From: Candidatus Hydrothermarchaeum profundi
GTDB lineage: Archaea; Hydrothermarchaeota; Hydrothermarchaeia; Hydrothermarchaeales; Hydrothermarchaeaceae
Direction: 5' to 3'
Length of the DNA stretch: 64,000 nucleotides
Assembly (NCBI GenBank): GCA_002011125.2
Contig: MTMF02000009.1
Span: 210,332 to 274,331, forward strand
This document shows, in pieces, positions 53,016-62,264 of the stretch (its first letter is position 1; each line of letters begins with the position of its first letter). The notes below the pieces were generated by a model. It had not been told where the DNA came from and did not search any database. It worked only from the letters and a program-made list of their open reading frames with translations. Position numbers and translations under genes: made by a program.

Positions 53016-55778
53016 ATGAAAATAACTAGGAGGGGCTTTCTTAAAGCTTCTGCAGTAGTAGGGGCTGCAGCTGCTTTAGGAGGCTATTCCACTTCTAAAA
53101 AATACTTCCCAAATGAATTATTTGCGCCAGTAGAAGCTTCACCGGCAAAGGAAGTAAAAAAAGTTAAGACCATTTGCTCCTTCTGCGCTATGGGTTGTGG
53201 CTATATAGGCGTTGTAGAAGACGGGGTTTTCACTAAGATGGAACCGTGGACTGATAACCCAATAAATGAGGGAAGGATGTGTTGCAAAGGCGCTTCTCTT
53301 CCTAGCGTTACAAATTCGCCTCGAAGACTTAGATATCCTATGGAAAAGTCAGGCGGAAAATGGAAACGCATTTCATGGGAAGAAGCCCTGGATAAAGTCG
53401 CAGAGAAAATGAAATACCATAGAGAGACACATGGCCCAGATTCTCTCTTCTTCTGTGGATTGGTCCATGGGTCAAATGAAGAAGCCTATATGTTTAGGAA
53501 ATTCGCAATGCTTTTCGGTACAAATAACATCGACCATCAGGCGAGAATCTGCCATTCTACAACTGTCGCAGGCTTACTAAACACCTTTGGGCACGGTGCC
53601 ATGACTAACACTACGATAATGATGAGGCATGCGAAATGCCACTTCTTTATGGGCTCTAATGCTGCTGAAGCACATCCGGTCTTTATGAAAAATGTTTTTA
53701 ATGCAAGAGATGAAAACGGGGCTAAAATAATTGTAGCAGACCCGAGATTTACAAGGACGGCTGCCTTTGCTGACCTATATCTGCGTTTTAGACCGGGATC
53801 TGATATTGCACTAGTCAATGGACTAATTAGAGAGATTATAAAGAATAACTGGGTAGACTGGGATTATGTAAATAATAGAACATATGGCTTTGAATATGTC
53901 GAAAAAGCCGTAGAACCCTATACCCCAGAGGTAGTTGAAGATATTACTTGGGTACCTGCAGAAGACTTAAAAAAAGCAGCCAGAATGCTCGCTGAAAATA
54001 GACCTAGTAATGTTATCTGGTCCATGGGTGCTACGCAACACAGCGTAGGAACCCAAATCATTAGATCCTTTGCTATTTTAAATTGTATCCTAGGTAATCA
54101 GGGACAGTGGGGCGGAGGCTGCGTGCCAATAAGGGGTCACGACAATGTTCAAGGAGTAACGGATATGTGTGTGCTATCCCATTTCTTACCAGGGTACTAT
54201 AGTGTAAAGAGCCAGGGATCATGGGATTACTATGCAAAGGTTTTCAGCGAATCCCCATATACCTCAGGTAAGATAACTCCCGCAGAACTGAAGGCAAGAT
54301 TTGGAGGAAAATTCACTGACGCGGCAGGAAAAGAAAAAGATCTGCAACTCCTGCCAGGATTTACTGTATCAAATTGGTACAATGGAGTATTATTACCGCC
54401 TATTGAGGGAATAGACCAACCGACAAACATACATATGGCAATATTCTGGGGCGAAGCAATAAGCTCTATAACGGAGATGAAAAAAGAGAAGGAAGCATTA
54501 GAGAAACTTGATATGCTTGTTATTATAGACCCATTCCCAACCGCAGCAGCAGCTCTTCCTGAGAGAGATGATGGTATCATATTACTGCCAGCTTCAACTA
54601 GACAAGAAGGCTCTGGCAGCGTTACTGATACAGGTAGAGGATGGTTCTGGAGAGATCAAGTTATCTCTCCTATGTTTGACAGCAAACCTGATATGTGGAT
54701 ACTACAAGAACTAGCTAAGAGACTTGGATTTGGAGACCACTTCGATTACAAGAGTATAGAGGATGTGACTAGAGAGATCAATATGGCTTGTAGGCCTATA
54801 GGACTGCAGGGTCAAACCCCAGAAAGATTAAAGAGGCAGAAAGAATATGCTCACCTTTTTTCACCTAAGACTGGTAGAGCAACGGGAGGACCTGTCGATG
54901 GAGAATGGTGGGGACTACCATGGCCGTGTTGGACTGATACCCATCCAGGAACTCCAGTACTCTATAGTGATCTATTGCCAGTTAACGAGGGCGGCCATGA
55001 CGTAAGAGCTAAATGGAAGTATCCCTCAGATGAGCCTAACGCTGGCGATCCTATAGTTCGTGGAGACACGCCTCCCTATGGATCAGCAGTTCCTCAATAT
55101 GCGGGCTATGCTACCGACCTTACCGGCGAAGTAGTTAAAAAAGCACTAGCTGACGGTAATCCCCCAACAGGCAGAGGTAGGGCTAGGCTTAGGATCGCTG
55201 GTTGGGCGGACGAAGTCCCAGTACATAGGGAACCTATAGAAAGCCCACGACCAGATCTTGTAGAGAAATACCCAACATACCCTGATCAGCCTTTCCAGTA
55301 TAGAATTACCAATGCGGAATTTGCTACAGAACAACAGCGCGCAATAGCTGAAAAACGCTATGAGAAGTATCCAATCGTCTTAACTAGCGGTCGTCAAGTA
55401 GAGCATCACGGCGGAGGTGCACAGACTAGGAGTTCCTATATCTTAGCAGAACTTATGCCAGAGTTATATGTAGAGATAAATCCAAAGCTCGCTGCATCGA
55501 AAGGTATAAACAATGGTGATATGGTATGGGTAGAATCTGCGAGGGGCAGGATAAAAGTTAGAGCCAAGATAACAGAGAGGGTAAATGAAAAAACGGCATT
55601 CGTTCCTTTCCATTGGAACGGTATCTTTGAGGGAGAAGACTATAGCGATAGGTGGCCTGAAGGAACTAAGGAACTAGTTCAAGGGGACTCCGTTAATATA
55701 ATCACTTCCCCGGGTGTAGATCAGATCACTCAGATGCAGGAGACTAAAGTAGCCTTGTGCAATATTTATAAGGCGTGA
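53016..55778 (+). CDS. fdhA: Formate dehydrogenase catalytic subunit, Tat-exported, Cys type
   Basis: FDH-N/O-type molybdopterin enzyme of 920 residues that oxidises formate outside the membrane. The Tat signal is TRRGFLKASAVVG. The Fe-S motif has Cys54, 57, 61 and 89/90. Residues 176-184 (ARICHSTTV) match the ARVUHGPTV of E. coli FDH-N, with cysteine 179 (codon TGC) replacing selenocysteine. The rest, including QGVTDM, is typical. Strong GGAGGAGG before the ATG. Fe-S, NrfD-type, polyferredoxin and TorD genes follow. Confidence 0.95.
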   Translation: MKITRRGFLKASAVVGAAAALGGYSTSKKYFPNELFAPVEASPAKEVKKVKTICSFCAMGCGYIGVVEDGVFTKMEPWTDNPINEGRMCCKGASLPSVTNSPRRLRYPMEKSGGKWKRISWEEALDKVAEKMKYHRETHGPDSLFFCGLVHGSNEEAYMFRKFAMLFGTNNIDHQARICHSTTVAGLLNTFGHGAMTNTTIMMRHAKCHFFMGSNAAEAHPVFMKNVFNARDENGAKIIVADPRFTRTAAFADLYLRFRPGSDIALVNGLIREIIKNNWVDWDYVNNRTYGFEYVEKAVEPYTPEVVEDITWVPAEDLKKAARMLAENRPSNVIWSMGATQHSVGTQIIRSFAILNCILGNQGQWGGGCVPIRGHDNVQGVTDMCVLSHFLPGYYSVKSQGSWDYYAKVFSESPYTSGKITPAELKARFGGKFTDAAGKEKDLQLLPGFTVSNWYNGVLLPPIEGIDQPTNIHMAIFWGEAISSITEMKKEKEALEKLDMLVIIDPFPTAAAALPERDDGIILLPASTRQEGSGSVTDTGRGWFWRDQVISPMFDSKPDMWILQELAKRLGFGDHFDYKSIEDVTREINMACRPIGLQGQTPERLKRQKEYAHLFSPKTGRATGGPVDGEWWGLPWPCWTDTHPGTPVLYSDLLPVNEGGHDVRAKWKYPSDEPNAGDPIVRGDTPPYGSAVPQYAGYATDLTGEVVKKALADGNPPTGRGRARLRIAGWADEVPVHREPIESPRPDLVEKYPTYPDQPFQYRITNAEFATEQQRAIAEKRYEKYPIVLTSGRQVEHHGGGAQTRSSYILAELMPELYVEINPKLAASKGINNGDMVWVESARGRIKVRAKITERVNEKTAFVPFHWNGIFEGEDYSDRWPEGTKELVQGDSVNIITSPGVDQITQMQETKVALCNIYKA

Positions 55779-55792
55779 GGGAGGTGTGAAGG

Positions 55793-56335
55793 ATGGTTAA
55801 TTTAAAATTTCTTCTGGATCACACAAGATGCATAAGATGTAAAGGATGCGAAGCGGCTTGCAAGACACAGAATGACGTGCCTGTGGGGATACGTAGAATA
55901 AGAGTCGTAGCTGTTAATGAAGGGAAACCTGGAGAAAAGAACGTCCCCCTGCCATGTTTACACTGTGATGATGCCCCTTGCATAAAAGTTTGCCCAACAA
56001 GAACTCTCTATAAAAGGGAGGACGGCGCTGTACTTCACGATAAGGATAAATGCATTGGCTGTGGATACTGCCTAATGGCTTGTCCCTTTGGGGCCCCGCA
56101 ATTTCCTGGCAGCGGCCCCTTCGGTTCTAGAGGCAAGATGGACAAGTGTTCCTTCTGCGTACAGCCTTTCATACAGAAAGAAAATGGTCAGAAGATTTTT
56201 AGAGAGCCTATCGCAAGATGCGCTGTCTTTTGCGCAACCGGGGCTTTGGATGCGGGAGACGCAACTGAGATATCAGCCAAATTTAGGGAGAGAGTTGCAG
56301 CAAAGATTCAGCCTCTCACCGGTACTTTAGTATAA
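55793..56335 (+). CDS. fdhB: Four-cluster Fe-S subunit of formate dehydrogenase
   Basis: Electron-transfer subunit of 180 residues, HybA/FdhB type. Cysteine groups are CIRCKGCEAAC, CLHCDDAPCIKVC, CIGCGYCLMAC and a final CSFC with CAVFC. No signal peptide, so it would be carried across with the Tat-bearing catalytic subunit. Fourteen bases separate it from fdhA. Confidence 0.93.
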   Translation: MVNLKFLLDHTRCIRCKGCEAACKTQNDVPVGIRRIRVVAVNEGKPGEKNVPLPCLHCDDAPCIKVCPTRTLYKREDGAVLHDKDKCIGCGYCLMACPFGAPQFPGSGPFGSRGKMDKCSFCVQPFIQKENGQKIFREPIARCAVFCATGALDAGDATEISAKFRERVAAKIQPLTGTLV

Positions 56336-56367
56336 ATAGGGGAGGCCACATCCCCCCTATTTATCAG

Positions 56368-57294
56368 GTGATATCTATGGTGATGTTATACGAACTCTGG
56401 CCCTGGGAAGTTCCTGAATATGCTCCATGGAGTTGGATAATAGCATTCTACCTCTTTCTTGGCGGAGTAGGAGCTGGTGCTTTAGTTACAGCATCGTTAG
56501 CCGATCTAATTGGTAGAGGTAAATATCGCGATATCTCTAAATCCGGAGTATTGATAAGTCCAATAGTACTAATTATTGGTTCCATACTCCTTCTTTTTGA
56601 TCTTGGAGATCCTCTCCGAGGGATTCAAATCCCAAGAGCTTTTGTTAACACGGGGTCTTGGTTAGCTATCGGCGCATGGCTGTTGATGATTACTATAATT
56701 TTAGGCTTTACATACGCTTATACTTTGTTTAGAGATAAAAGTAGGGGACTCCGCGTCTTTCTCGCAATAATTGGCATTTTATTAGGTATCGCGGTTGGAA
56801 CTTATACCGGGTTGCTTCTTCGAGTACTTCAATTTATTCCTCTTTGGCATTCTGACTTTCTCCCACTTTTATTCGTCCTATCCGCCCTATCTACAGGTCT
56901 AGCTGCGACTTTATTCTTCCCTCTGTTGACCAAACTAACTGAGGAAAAAATGAAAACGGTTCACAGACTGAGTATAGTCGACGATGCTATAGTTGCCTTT
57001 GAAATACTAGTGCTAGCTATATTCATCGATAGTGTTAGTAAGACTAATGCCTTCGGTATGGAGTCTGTTGCCGCGATAACGACGGGGGTTTATTCTCTAC
57101 TGTTTTGGGTTGGTGTAATAGGCATAGGCCTCGTGGCTCCGCTTTTCCTTTCCACTATGTCACTGACTGTAGTGAAGCATTCTAGAACACTACCAATTAT
57201 AGAATTTACCTGCGTTTTGATTGGGGGACTACTACTGCGATTAATAATAATATACGCAGCCATTAAACAACCAATTTTCTTTCCAGTAATTTGA
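56368..57294 (+). CDS. NrfD/PsrC-type membrane subunit
   Basis: Eight- to nine-helix membrane protein, 308 residues, heme-free quinol/quinone-interacting anchor. The first helix (SWIIAFYLFLGGVGAGALVTASL) has the family GGxGAG pattern; acidic residues in helices are typical of the proton or quinone pathway. It anchors the formate dehydrogenase and would reduce the membrane carrier pool. It precedes a cytosolic polyferredoxin gene by 21 bases. Confidence 0.9.
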   Translation: MISMVMLYELWPWEVPEYAPWSWIIAFYLFLGGVGAGALVTASLADLIGRGKYRDISKSGVLISPIVLIIGSILLLFDLGDPLRGIQIPRAFVNTGSWLAIGAWLLMITIILGFTYAYTLFRDKSRGLRVFLAIIGILLGIAVGTYTGLLLRVLQFIPLWHSDFLPLLFVLSALSTGLAATLFFPLLTKLTEEKMKTVHRLSIVDDAIVAFEILVLAIFIDSVSKTNAFGMESVAAITTGVYSLLFWVGVIGIGLVAPLFLSTMSLTVVKHSRTLPIIEFTCVLIGGLLLRLIIIYAAIKQPIFFPVI

Positions 57295-57315
57295 AGATCA
57301 AACTCGGCCTGGGTA

Positions 57316-59319
57316 TTGCAAATGAAATTAGGCGTATTCCTCTGTTCCTGTGGTAAAACATCGAATGTAAAACTAAATGCATTGAAAAAAATAAGAGGAG
57401 CGGATGTAGTAGAAGCCCATGAACTACTCTGCCAAGAAGATGGCTTATCTTACATTGCCGACGATGTTAGGAGAAAAAACCTAGACACTATTTTAGTGGG
57501 TTGCACAGAAAAGGAGGAGATATTTGAAGCTTTAGCGGAAAAGCTTGCGGTAGATTTGGTAACCTTGAACCTATGTGCGCTTTGCGGTTGGGTTCATAAC
57601 AGGCAAGAGGCTACCGAAAAAGCAAAGATACTTGTCGGGTGCGGAATAAAAAAGCTTGAAGAAACTCCAACTCCTACTACTATAAAAGTAAATGTCAATA
57701 AAAGCGTCCTAGTAGCCGGAAGTATGGGTGCGCTTAGGAAAATTGCAGTGGAACTTACCAAATTAGCAGATGTAACATACGTACCAGACACGCTAGGTAA
57801 AGTCATAAATGTGAAAGGACGTCTCGGGGATTTTGAGGTAGAAATTGAAGCAAATCCTATAGACTGGCAGAAATGCGTCTTCTGCGGTAAATGCTTGCTT
57901 AATTGTCCGGAAAACGCCATTAGTTTTGACAAGTTTTTCTACATAAATGAAAAGTGCACCAAATGCGGAAAATGTATAAAAATTTGTCCTGCTGGAGCAA
58001 TAGACTTTCAAGCGTCTAATAAAATACTGAATTTCGCTCAGGTAATCCTAGACTCAGAAGAATTTCCAAAAAGGTTAGGGATACATGTAATCAGGCATGA
58101 AGATGAAGCATTGACAACTTTCTCAGAGGTTGTAGCCCGGATAGGCGGAATAACCAAGGCTAAATTTATCGATGTAGATCTAAATAATTGTGCAGCCGGA
58201 AAATCTGGCATTATTGGTTGTAGAATATGTGAGTCTTCATGTCCTTATAACGCAATATTAAGGCAAGATGATAGAGTAGTGTTTGATGACATCTCGTGTA
58301 CAGGATGTGGCTTATGTACGTCTTTATGTCCCATCACTCTGCCGCAACTTAAAGAATATCCCAGCAAACTCATTTACTCGCAACTAGAAACTCTCCTTGA
58401 GGCGAAAGTGAAAAAGAAGATCGTGATGTTCACATGTGAATGCGGTATGGAGATATTATCCAAAACAGGTGCAGAGAGATTAGAATATCCTCCCGTACTG
58501 CCATTATTCGTACCTTGTCTTTCCATGGTATCTGAAACTTACATTCTTAGAGCCCTTGAGCTTAATGCAGATGGAGTACTGCTTATGAGAGGGAAATGTA
58601 TTCATGGCATTAAGAATGTCCCTGGGTCCAAGTTTGCTAGAATATTCCAACATGCCTTTGAGCTTGAGGACCGAGTTATGATTATAGAAGCAACTAATCC
58701 GCAAGATTTCACTCAGATGGTTAGAGAGTTCTATGAAAAATTGACCCCCTCTAAGCAGTTTAAAATGCTTTCAACTGTAGTGGGTAATAAGAGAGCGGAT
58801 TTAGTACGGATTACTAAGAGTTTTTTGCAAAATACTGGAATAAAGCCGTCACCACTCCAGATTCTGGATTTCCCTTTCGCTGATATATTAATAGATAAGG
58901 AAAAATGTACTCTGTGCTCTACCTGTATGAATATGTGCCCCACAGAGGCCATAAAGAGGGAGGACGCTGGTAAAATAGTGTTTTCATATTCATATTGCAT
59001 AGCCTGTGGGCTTTGCTGTGAAGCTTGCCCTGAGAAAGCTATAACTATGGCAAAGATTCTTGATTTACCGAGATTAGCTAATAATGAGAGAAAAGTGTTG
59101 GTAGAATCTGAGCTTTTAAAATGCAAAAATTGTGGAAAGCCTTTTACCACAGTTAGCTCTTTCGAAAAGGCTTTTAGCATATTAAAGGACTCTGGAAGTG
59201 CTGGTGAATTCGATCTTGAAAGTCAGAGAGAGCTGATGCTTTTATGCGAAAATTGTAGACCCCTTTTCGCATTAGATATTTATCAGAGGAAAGCTTATGG
59301 GGATAAGGGAAGTTCTTGA
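57316..59319 (+). CDS. HdrA/FlpD-like polyferredoxin of the formate dehydrogenase operon
   Basis: A mosaic of 667 residues without signal peptide. Residues 5-115 resemble the N-terminal domain of HdrA (FLCSCGKTSN, LLCQEDGLSYI, CALCGWVHNR). A short section follows where HdrA binds FAD, but the GxGxxG motif is not intact. Then come two ferredoxin-like pairs, a segment like MvhD/FlpD (FTCECGMEIL, NADGVLLMRGKCIHG), another ferredoxin pair (CTLCSTCMNMC, CIACGLCCEAC) and a final CKNCGKP...CENC. Up to six [4Fe-4S] clusters are expected. HdrB and HdrC are not here. Probably a cytosolic electron hub for the enzyme. Confidence 0.8.
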   Translation: MQMKLGVFLCSCGKTSNVKLNALKKIRGADVVEAHELLCQEDGLSYIADDVRRKNLDTILVGCTEKEEIFEALAEKLAVDLVTLNLCALCGWVHNRQEATEKAKILVGCGIKKLEETPTPTTIKVNVNKSVLVAGSMGALRKIAVELTKLADVTYVPDTLGKVINVKGRLGDFEVEIEANPIDWQKCVFCGKCLLNCPENAISFDKFFYINEKCTKCGKCIKICPAGAIDFQASNKILNFAQVILDSEEFPKRLGIHVIRHEDEALTTFSEVVARIGGITKAKFIDVDLNNCAAGKSGIIGCRICESSCPYNAILRQDDRVVFDDISCTGCGLCTSLCPITLPQLKEYPSKLIYSQLETLLEAKVKKKIVMFTCECGMEILSKTGAERLEYPPVLPLFVPCLSMVSETYILRALELNADGVLLMRGKCIHGIKNVPGSKFARIFQHAFELEDRVMIIEATNPQDFTQMVREFYEKLTPSKQFKMLSTVVGNKRADLVRITKSFLQNTGIKPSPLQILDFPFADILIDKEKCTLCSTCMNMCPTEAIKREDAGKIVFSYSYCIACGLCCEACPEKAITMAKILDLPRLANNERKVLVESELLKCKNCGKPFTTVSSFEKAFSILKDSGSAGEFDLESQRELMLLCENCRPLFALDIYQRKAYGDKGSS

Positions 59320-59950
59320 AACCCGCGCGCATCTTTACTCGTTTTTATCCAGAGTATTCTTGGAAGAACCTCCAAGGGAGATGATTAAAGATATAGTCAG
59401 TGGTAACTTTCCAATTCCCTATTCACTAGGCTCCCTAAACGAAGAGCTAGAAAAGGGTATTAAAATGCTGGGAGACTTCATAGAAAACGCTGAAAAAAAT
59501 GAGGATGCTCTTCTCGACCAGCTCACTTGTGAGTATACAGATCTTTTCATCGGTCCTAGCAGGGATATCATATTACCTTATGAATCTGGGTATACTAAAA
59601 TGGCGGAAAAAACAATTCCTGATGTAAAGAAGATGTATAAAAAAGCTGGAATTATGAAGTCAAATGAAGTTCACGAGCGAGAGGATCATATTGCGCTTGA
59701 GCTAGAGTATATGAGTTACCTTTGCTGGAAGGAGTTAGAAGCTTTAGATAAAGGAGATACTGCCCTAGAGTTGCTTGAAATACAAAAAGACTTCATGGAG
59801 AAACATTTAACTAATTGGACTCCAAATTTTTGCAACGATATTCTTAAAAGCAAAAAAGCAATTTTTTATAAAAGTATAGCATTGATCACCAAAGGATTCT
59901 TAGATTTTGATAAAAATCTTATCGAAGAATTAAAGGGTTATATGGATTAA
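59297..59950 (+). CDS. TorD-family chaperone of formate dehydrogenase
   Basis: Helical chaperone of 217 residues, normal for the family. Shows LTCEYTDLFIGPSRDIILPYESGY, LELEYMSYLCWKELEALDKGD and the final HLTNWTPNFCNDI. It starts inside the preceding polyferredoxin gene (23-base overlap) and presumably helps load the Mo cofactor before Tat export. It ends just before a convergent small gene. Confidence 0.9.
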   Translation: MGIREVLETRAHLYSFLSRVFLEEPPREMIKDIVSGNFPIPYSLGSLNEELEKGIKMLGDFIENAEKNEDALLDQLTCEYTDLFIGPSRDIILPYESGYTKMAEKTIPDVKKMYKKAGIMKSNEVHEREDHIALELEYMSYLCWKELEALDKGDTALELLEIQKDFMEKHLTNWTPNFCNDILKSKKAIFYKSIALITKGFLDFDKNLIEELKGYMD

Positions 59951-60096
59951 TTTACGAATCTCCATTTCCCTTGTCGGAGGGCCTGCTGAATATCTTTAAC
60001 CATATCCATATTTAAGTTATATTTCTTTAACAAGGGCGCTTGGTTCTTCTCTATAAGTATGTTTATTAGTTCGCTAAGTTTAATTCTAATTTTCAT
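59947..60096 (-). CDS. Small hypothetical protein (49 aa)
   Basis: A 49-codon ORF with an ATG at 60096. AAGGTGAT lies about six bases upstream, so it looks translated. It is helical and basic (KIRIKLSELINILIEKN, NMDMVKDIQQALRQGKW) with no cysteine. It converges on the TorD gene with a four-base overlap. An inverted repeat GTTAGC/GCTAAC (60113-60118, 60131-60136) stands upstream. I know no family. Confidence 0.5.
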   Translation of the reverse strand: MKIRIKLSELINILIEKNQAPLLKKYNLNMDMVKDIQQALRQGKWRFVN

Positions 60097-60211
60097 TAAG
60101 ATCACCTTTCTAGTTAGCTTTTCATTTTTGGCTAACGATTTAAAAATTTTATAAAAAATTGTATACTCATTTAACGAGAACATTTAAAAATATCTGATAT
60201 TAAAGAACATC

Positions 60212-60925
60212 ATGGACTCGAGTGACTTAAGACATGAGATACTACAAGAACTCAAGAGTAAATTTGGAAAGATAATACTAGTATTAATCCTTGGTGTTAT
60301 TATTGGATGGTACCTGGCTTTTATAACTATTGTAAAAATTAAAGCCAAACTATTGCCCAAGGGAGTTGAGATCATTGCTCTTACGCCTCTCGAATTTGTG
60401 ATCGTCCAGTTGAAGCTCTCATTAATCTTTGCTATAGTGATCCTAATCCCCGTTATAGTTTTTATAGCTACGAGAAGAGTGAGATTACGAATAAAGAAGA
60501 GAACGATGTTCACGTGGGGGATGCTGTTGCTCCTTTTTTTTGTAGGAGGAATCCTCTTCGCATACAATATTTTATTGCCTTTCGTAATAAGGATCTTAAC
60601 CTCAACTGTTGTAGAAACAGGGATAGAGCCTTTATACTCCCTCAGTGGTTTCATGTTCTTCTCAATATCTATGATGCTTATATTGGGTCTAGTATTTGAA
60701 TTTCCTGTAATAACAGCATGGTTAAGCAGGACAGGAATAATCTCCTCGCAGATCCTTACAGAAAGAAGAAAATATGCATACGTGGGGATTTTTGTTGTTG
60801 CTGCGGTTATTACTCCAGATCCATCCCCCGTAAGCCAAATGCTGGTGGCCCTACCATTTCTCTTTTTCTACGAGGTCAGCGTTATAACAGCTAAAATTTT
60901 TGGTAGACGTCAGAAAAGTACTTAA
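60212..60925 (+). CDS. TatC-like translocase component, divergent copy
   Basis: Membrane protein of 237 residues, six helices. The end is TatC-like (RRKYAYVGIFVVAAVITPDPSPVSQ), but the N-terminal cytoplasmic motif HLxELRxR, which binds the twin-arginine signal, is missing: the start reads DLRHEILQELKSKF. It opens a four-gene tat cluster. A TATA-like TTTAAAAATAT about 25 bases before the ATG suggests a leaderless mRNA. It might pair with the canonical copy or act on other substrates. Confidence 0.85.
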   Translation: MDSSDLRHEILQELKSKFGKIILVLILGVIIGWYLAFITIVKIKAKLLPKGVEIIALTPLEFVIVQLKLSLIFAIVILIPVIVFIATRRVRLRIKKRTMFTWGMLLLLFFVGGILFAYNILLPFVIRILTSTVVETGIEPLYSLSGFMFFSISMMLILGLVFEFPVITAWLSRTGIISSQILTERRKYAYVGIFVVAAVITPDPSPVSQMLVALPFLFFYEVSVITAKIFGRRQKST

Positions 60926-60983
60926 GTTAAAAGTAGAAGAAAATATATTAAGCCCTTCAGACTCTAATAGGAGGTAAAACTAA

Positions 60984-61181
60984 ATGGTTGGTTTTGTTGG
61001 TCCACAAGAACTGGTTATTATTCTTGCTATCGTCGTTCTTCTCTTCGGCGCTAAAAAGCTTCCTGAGTTAGCCAGGTCTGTTGGAAAAGCTAAAGGTGAA
61101 TTTCATAAAGGTCTAGAGGAGAGCACTGAAAAGAAAGAAAAAAAGGAAAAAAAAGAAGAACCCAAAGAAACTGAAAAATAG
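60984..61181 (+). CDS. tatA: TatA/B translocase protein 1
   Basis: Pore-forming Tat component, 65 residues. One membrane helix (ELVIILAIVVLLFG) is followed by FGAKKLPELARSVGKAKGEF and a very lysine-glutamate rich tail. AGGAGGT precedes the ATG. Stop is TAG, with TGA after eleven further codons. Confidence 0.95.
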   Translation: MVGFVGPQELVIILAIVVLLFGAKKLPELARSVGKAKGEFHKGLEESTEKKEKKEKKEEPKETEK

Positions 61182-61191
61182 GTGAAGGATT

Positions 61192-61518
61192 ATGGTCTTC
61201 GGGGTAGGGCCCAATGAGCTGATGGTTATTCTTATCGTGGCTCTCATACTTTTTGGGCCAAAAAAACTCCCAGAATTAGCTCGGTCTCTAGGTAAGGCTG
61301 TAGCGGAGTTCAATAAAGCTAAGGATGAATTCTCTAAGGAGAGTATGAAAAAGATCATTGAGAACGAGATAGAACCAAAGAAAGCATCTTATAGCGAGGT
61401 CGTGAAAATCGCAGAAAATTTAGGAATTGATGTCGAAGGAAAAAGTGAGCAAGAACTCCTTAAGGAGATAACTCGTAAGACTAGTGAAAAAGCTGTTGCC
61501 CAAAAAGATCATGAGTGA
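61192..61518 (+). CDS. tatA: TatA/B translocase protein 2, long tail
   Basis: Second TatA-like protein, 108 residues. It has a single helix (ELMVILIVALILFG) and FGPKKLPELARSLGKAVAEFN. The soluble tail is about 40 residues longer than in its neighbour, which may point to a TatB-like role. It overlaps the canonical tatC by eight bases. Confidence 0.95.
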   Translation: MVFGVGPNELMVILIVALILFGPKKLPELARSLGKAVAEFNKAKDEFSKESMKKIIENEIEPKKASYSEVVKIAENLGIDVEGKSEQELLKEITRKTSEKAVAQKDHE

Positions 61519-62236
61519 CGCCTACCTGCCTAGGGATAAGGAACTACCTATCGAAGAGCATCTTATAGAACTTCGAAAGAGGCTTCTGGTAATAGTTTTC
61601 GCCTTGGGAATAATCACAATAATAGCCTATCCATTTACTGACGAGATAATTTTCGGACTTAGGGATTCTCTCGTACCTGAAGGAATAAAGATTATAATTC
61701 TTAATCCAATAGAATATTTTCTCGCAAGGGCAAAACTTGCTGCCATGATAGCTCTTATCATAGGTATTCCGCTAGTACTCTACGAGATCTTTAAATTTAT
61801 GAGGCCGGGATTATTCCCCAGCGAAGAGCGGTTTTTTCTCACGGTTATACCCTCCTCTATTGTATTGTTCTCTATTGGAGCCACCATATCATATTTCACT
61901 TTCACTCCCTTATCCCTGAGGTATTTGATTACTACAACAGAAAGCGTGGCAATTCCAACATTAGTGCTAGGCAGATTCATTTCTTTCATAACTTTCATGC
62001 TTTTGGCTTTTGGATTGATTTTCCAACTTCCTCTAGTGATATGGTTGCTATTGAAGGCCGAACTTATAACAGTGCAAGAATTAAAAGAAAAGAGAAAGCT
62101 TATTTATATAGGACTTGGGGTAGGAGGGATAATTGTCGCTCCGGATCCTACGCCAATTACTCCATTATTAGTTGCTATTTCCTTAATTGTAGTTTTTGAA
62201 GTCAGCTTATTCTTGGCTGATAAATTAAAAGGTTAA
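61511..62236 (+). CDS. tatC: TatC translocase component, canonical copy
   Basis: Receptor for twin-arginine signal peptides, about 241 residues with six helices. It keeps EEHLIELRKRL at the N terminus and the TatC P-x-D-loop VAPDPTPITP near the end. ATG 61511 is chosen; the longer reading frame would start in the tatA gene with no ribosome site. Hydrogenase and formate dehydrogenase, both with TRRxFLK signals, are its likely substrates here. Confidence 0.95.
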   Translation: MSDAYLPRDKELPIEEHLIELRKRLLVIVFALGIITIIAYPFTDEIIFGLRDSLVPEGIKIIILNPIEYFLARAKLAAMIALIIGIPLVLYEIFKFMRPGLFPSEERFFLTVIPSSIVLFSIGATISYFTFTPLSLRYLITTTESVAIPTLVLGRFISFITFMLLAFGLIFQLPLVIWLLLKAELITVQELKEKRKLIYIGLGVGGIIVAPDPTPITPLLVAISLIVVFEVSLFLADKLKG

Positions 62237-62264
62237 TATATGAGAAAATGATATTGTGTAAAAG

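Noticed and set aside
53550-53552. Selenocysteine in formate dehydrogenase
   Set aside because: The codon at the selenocysteine position is TGC (cysteine 179), not TGA. No in-frame TGA occurs in the gene.
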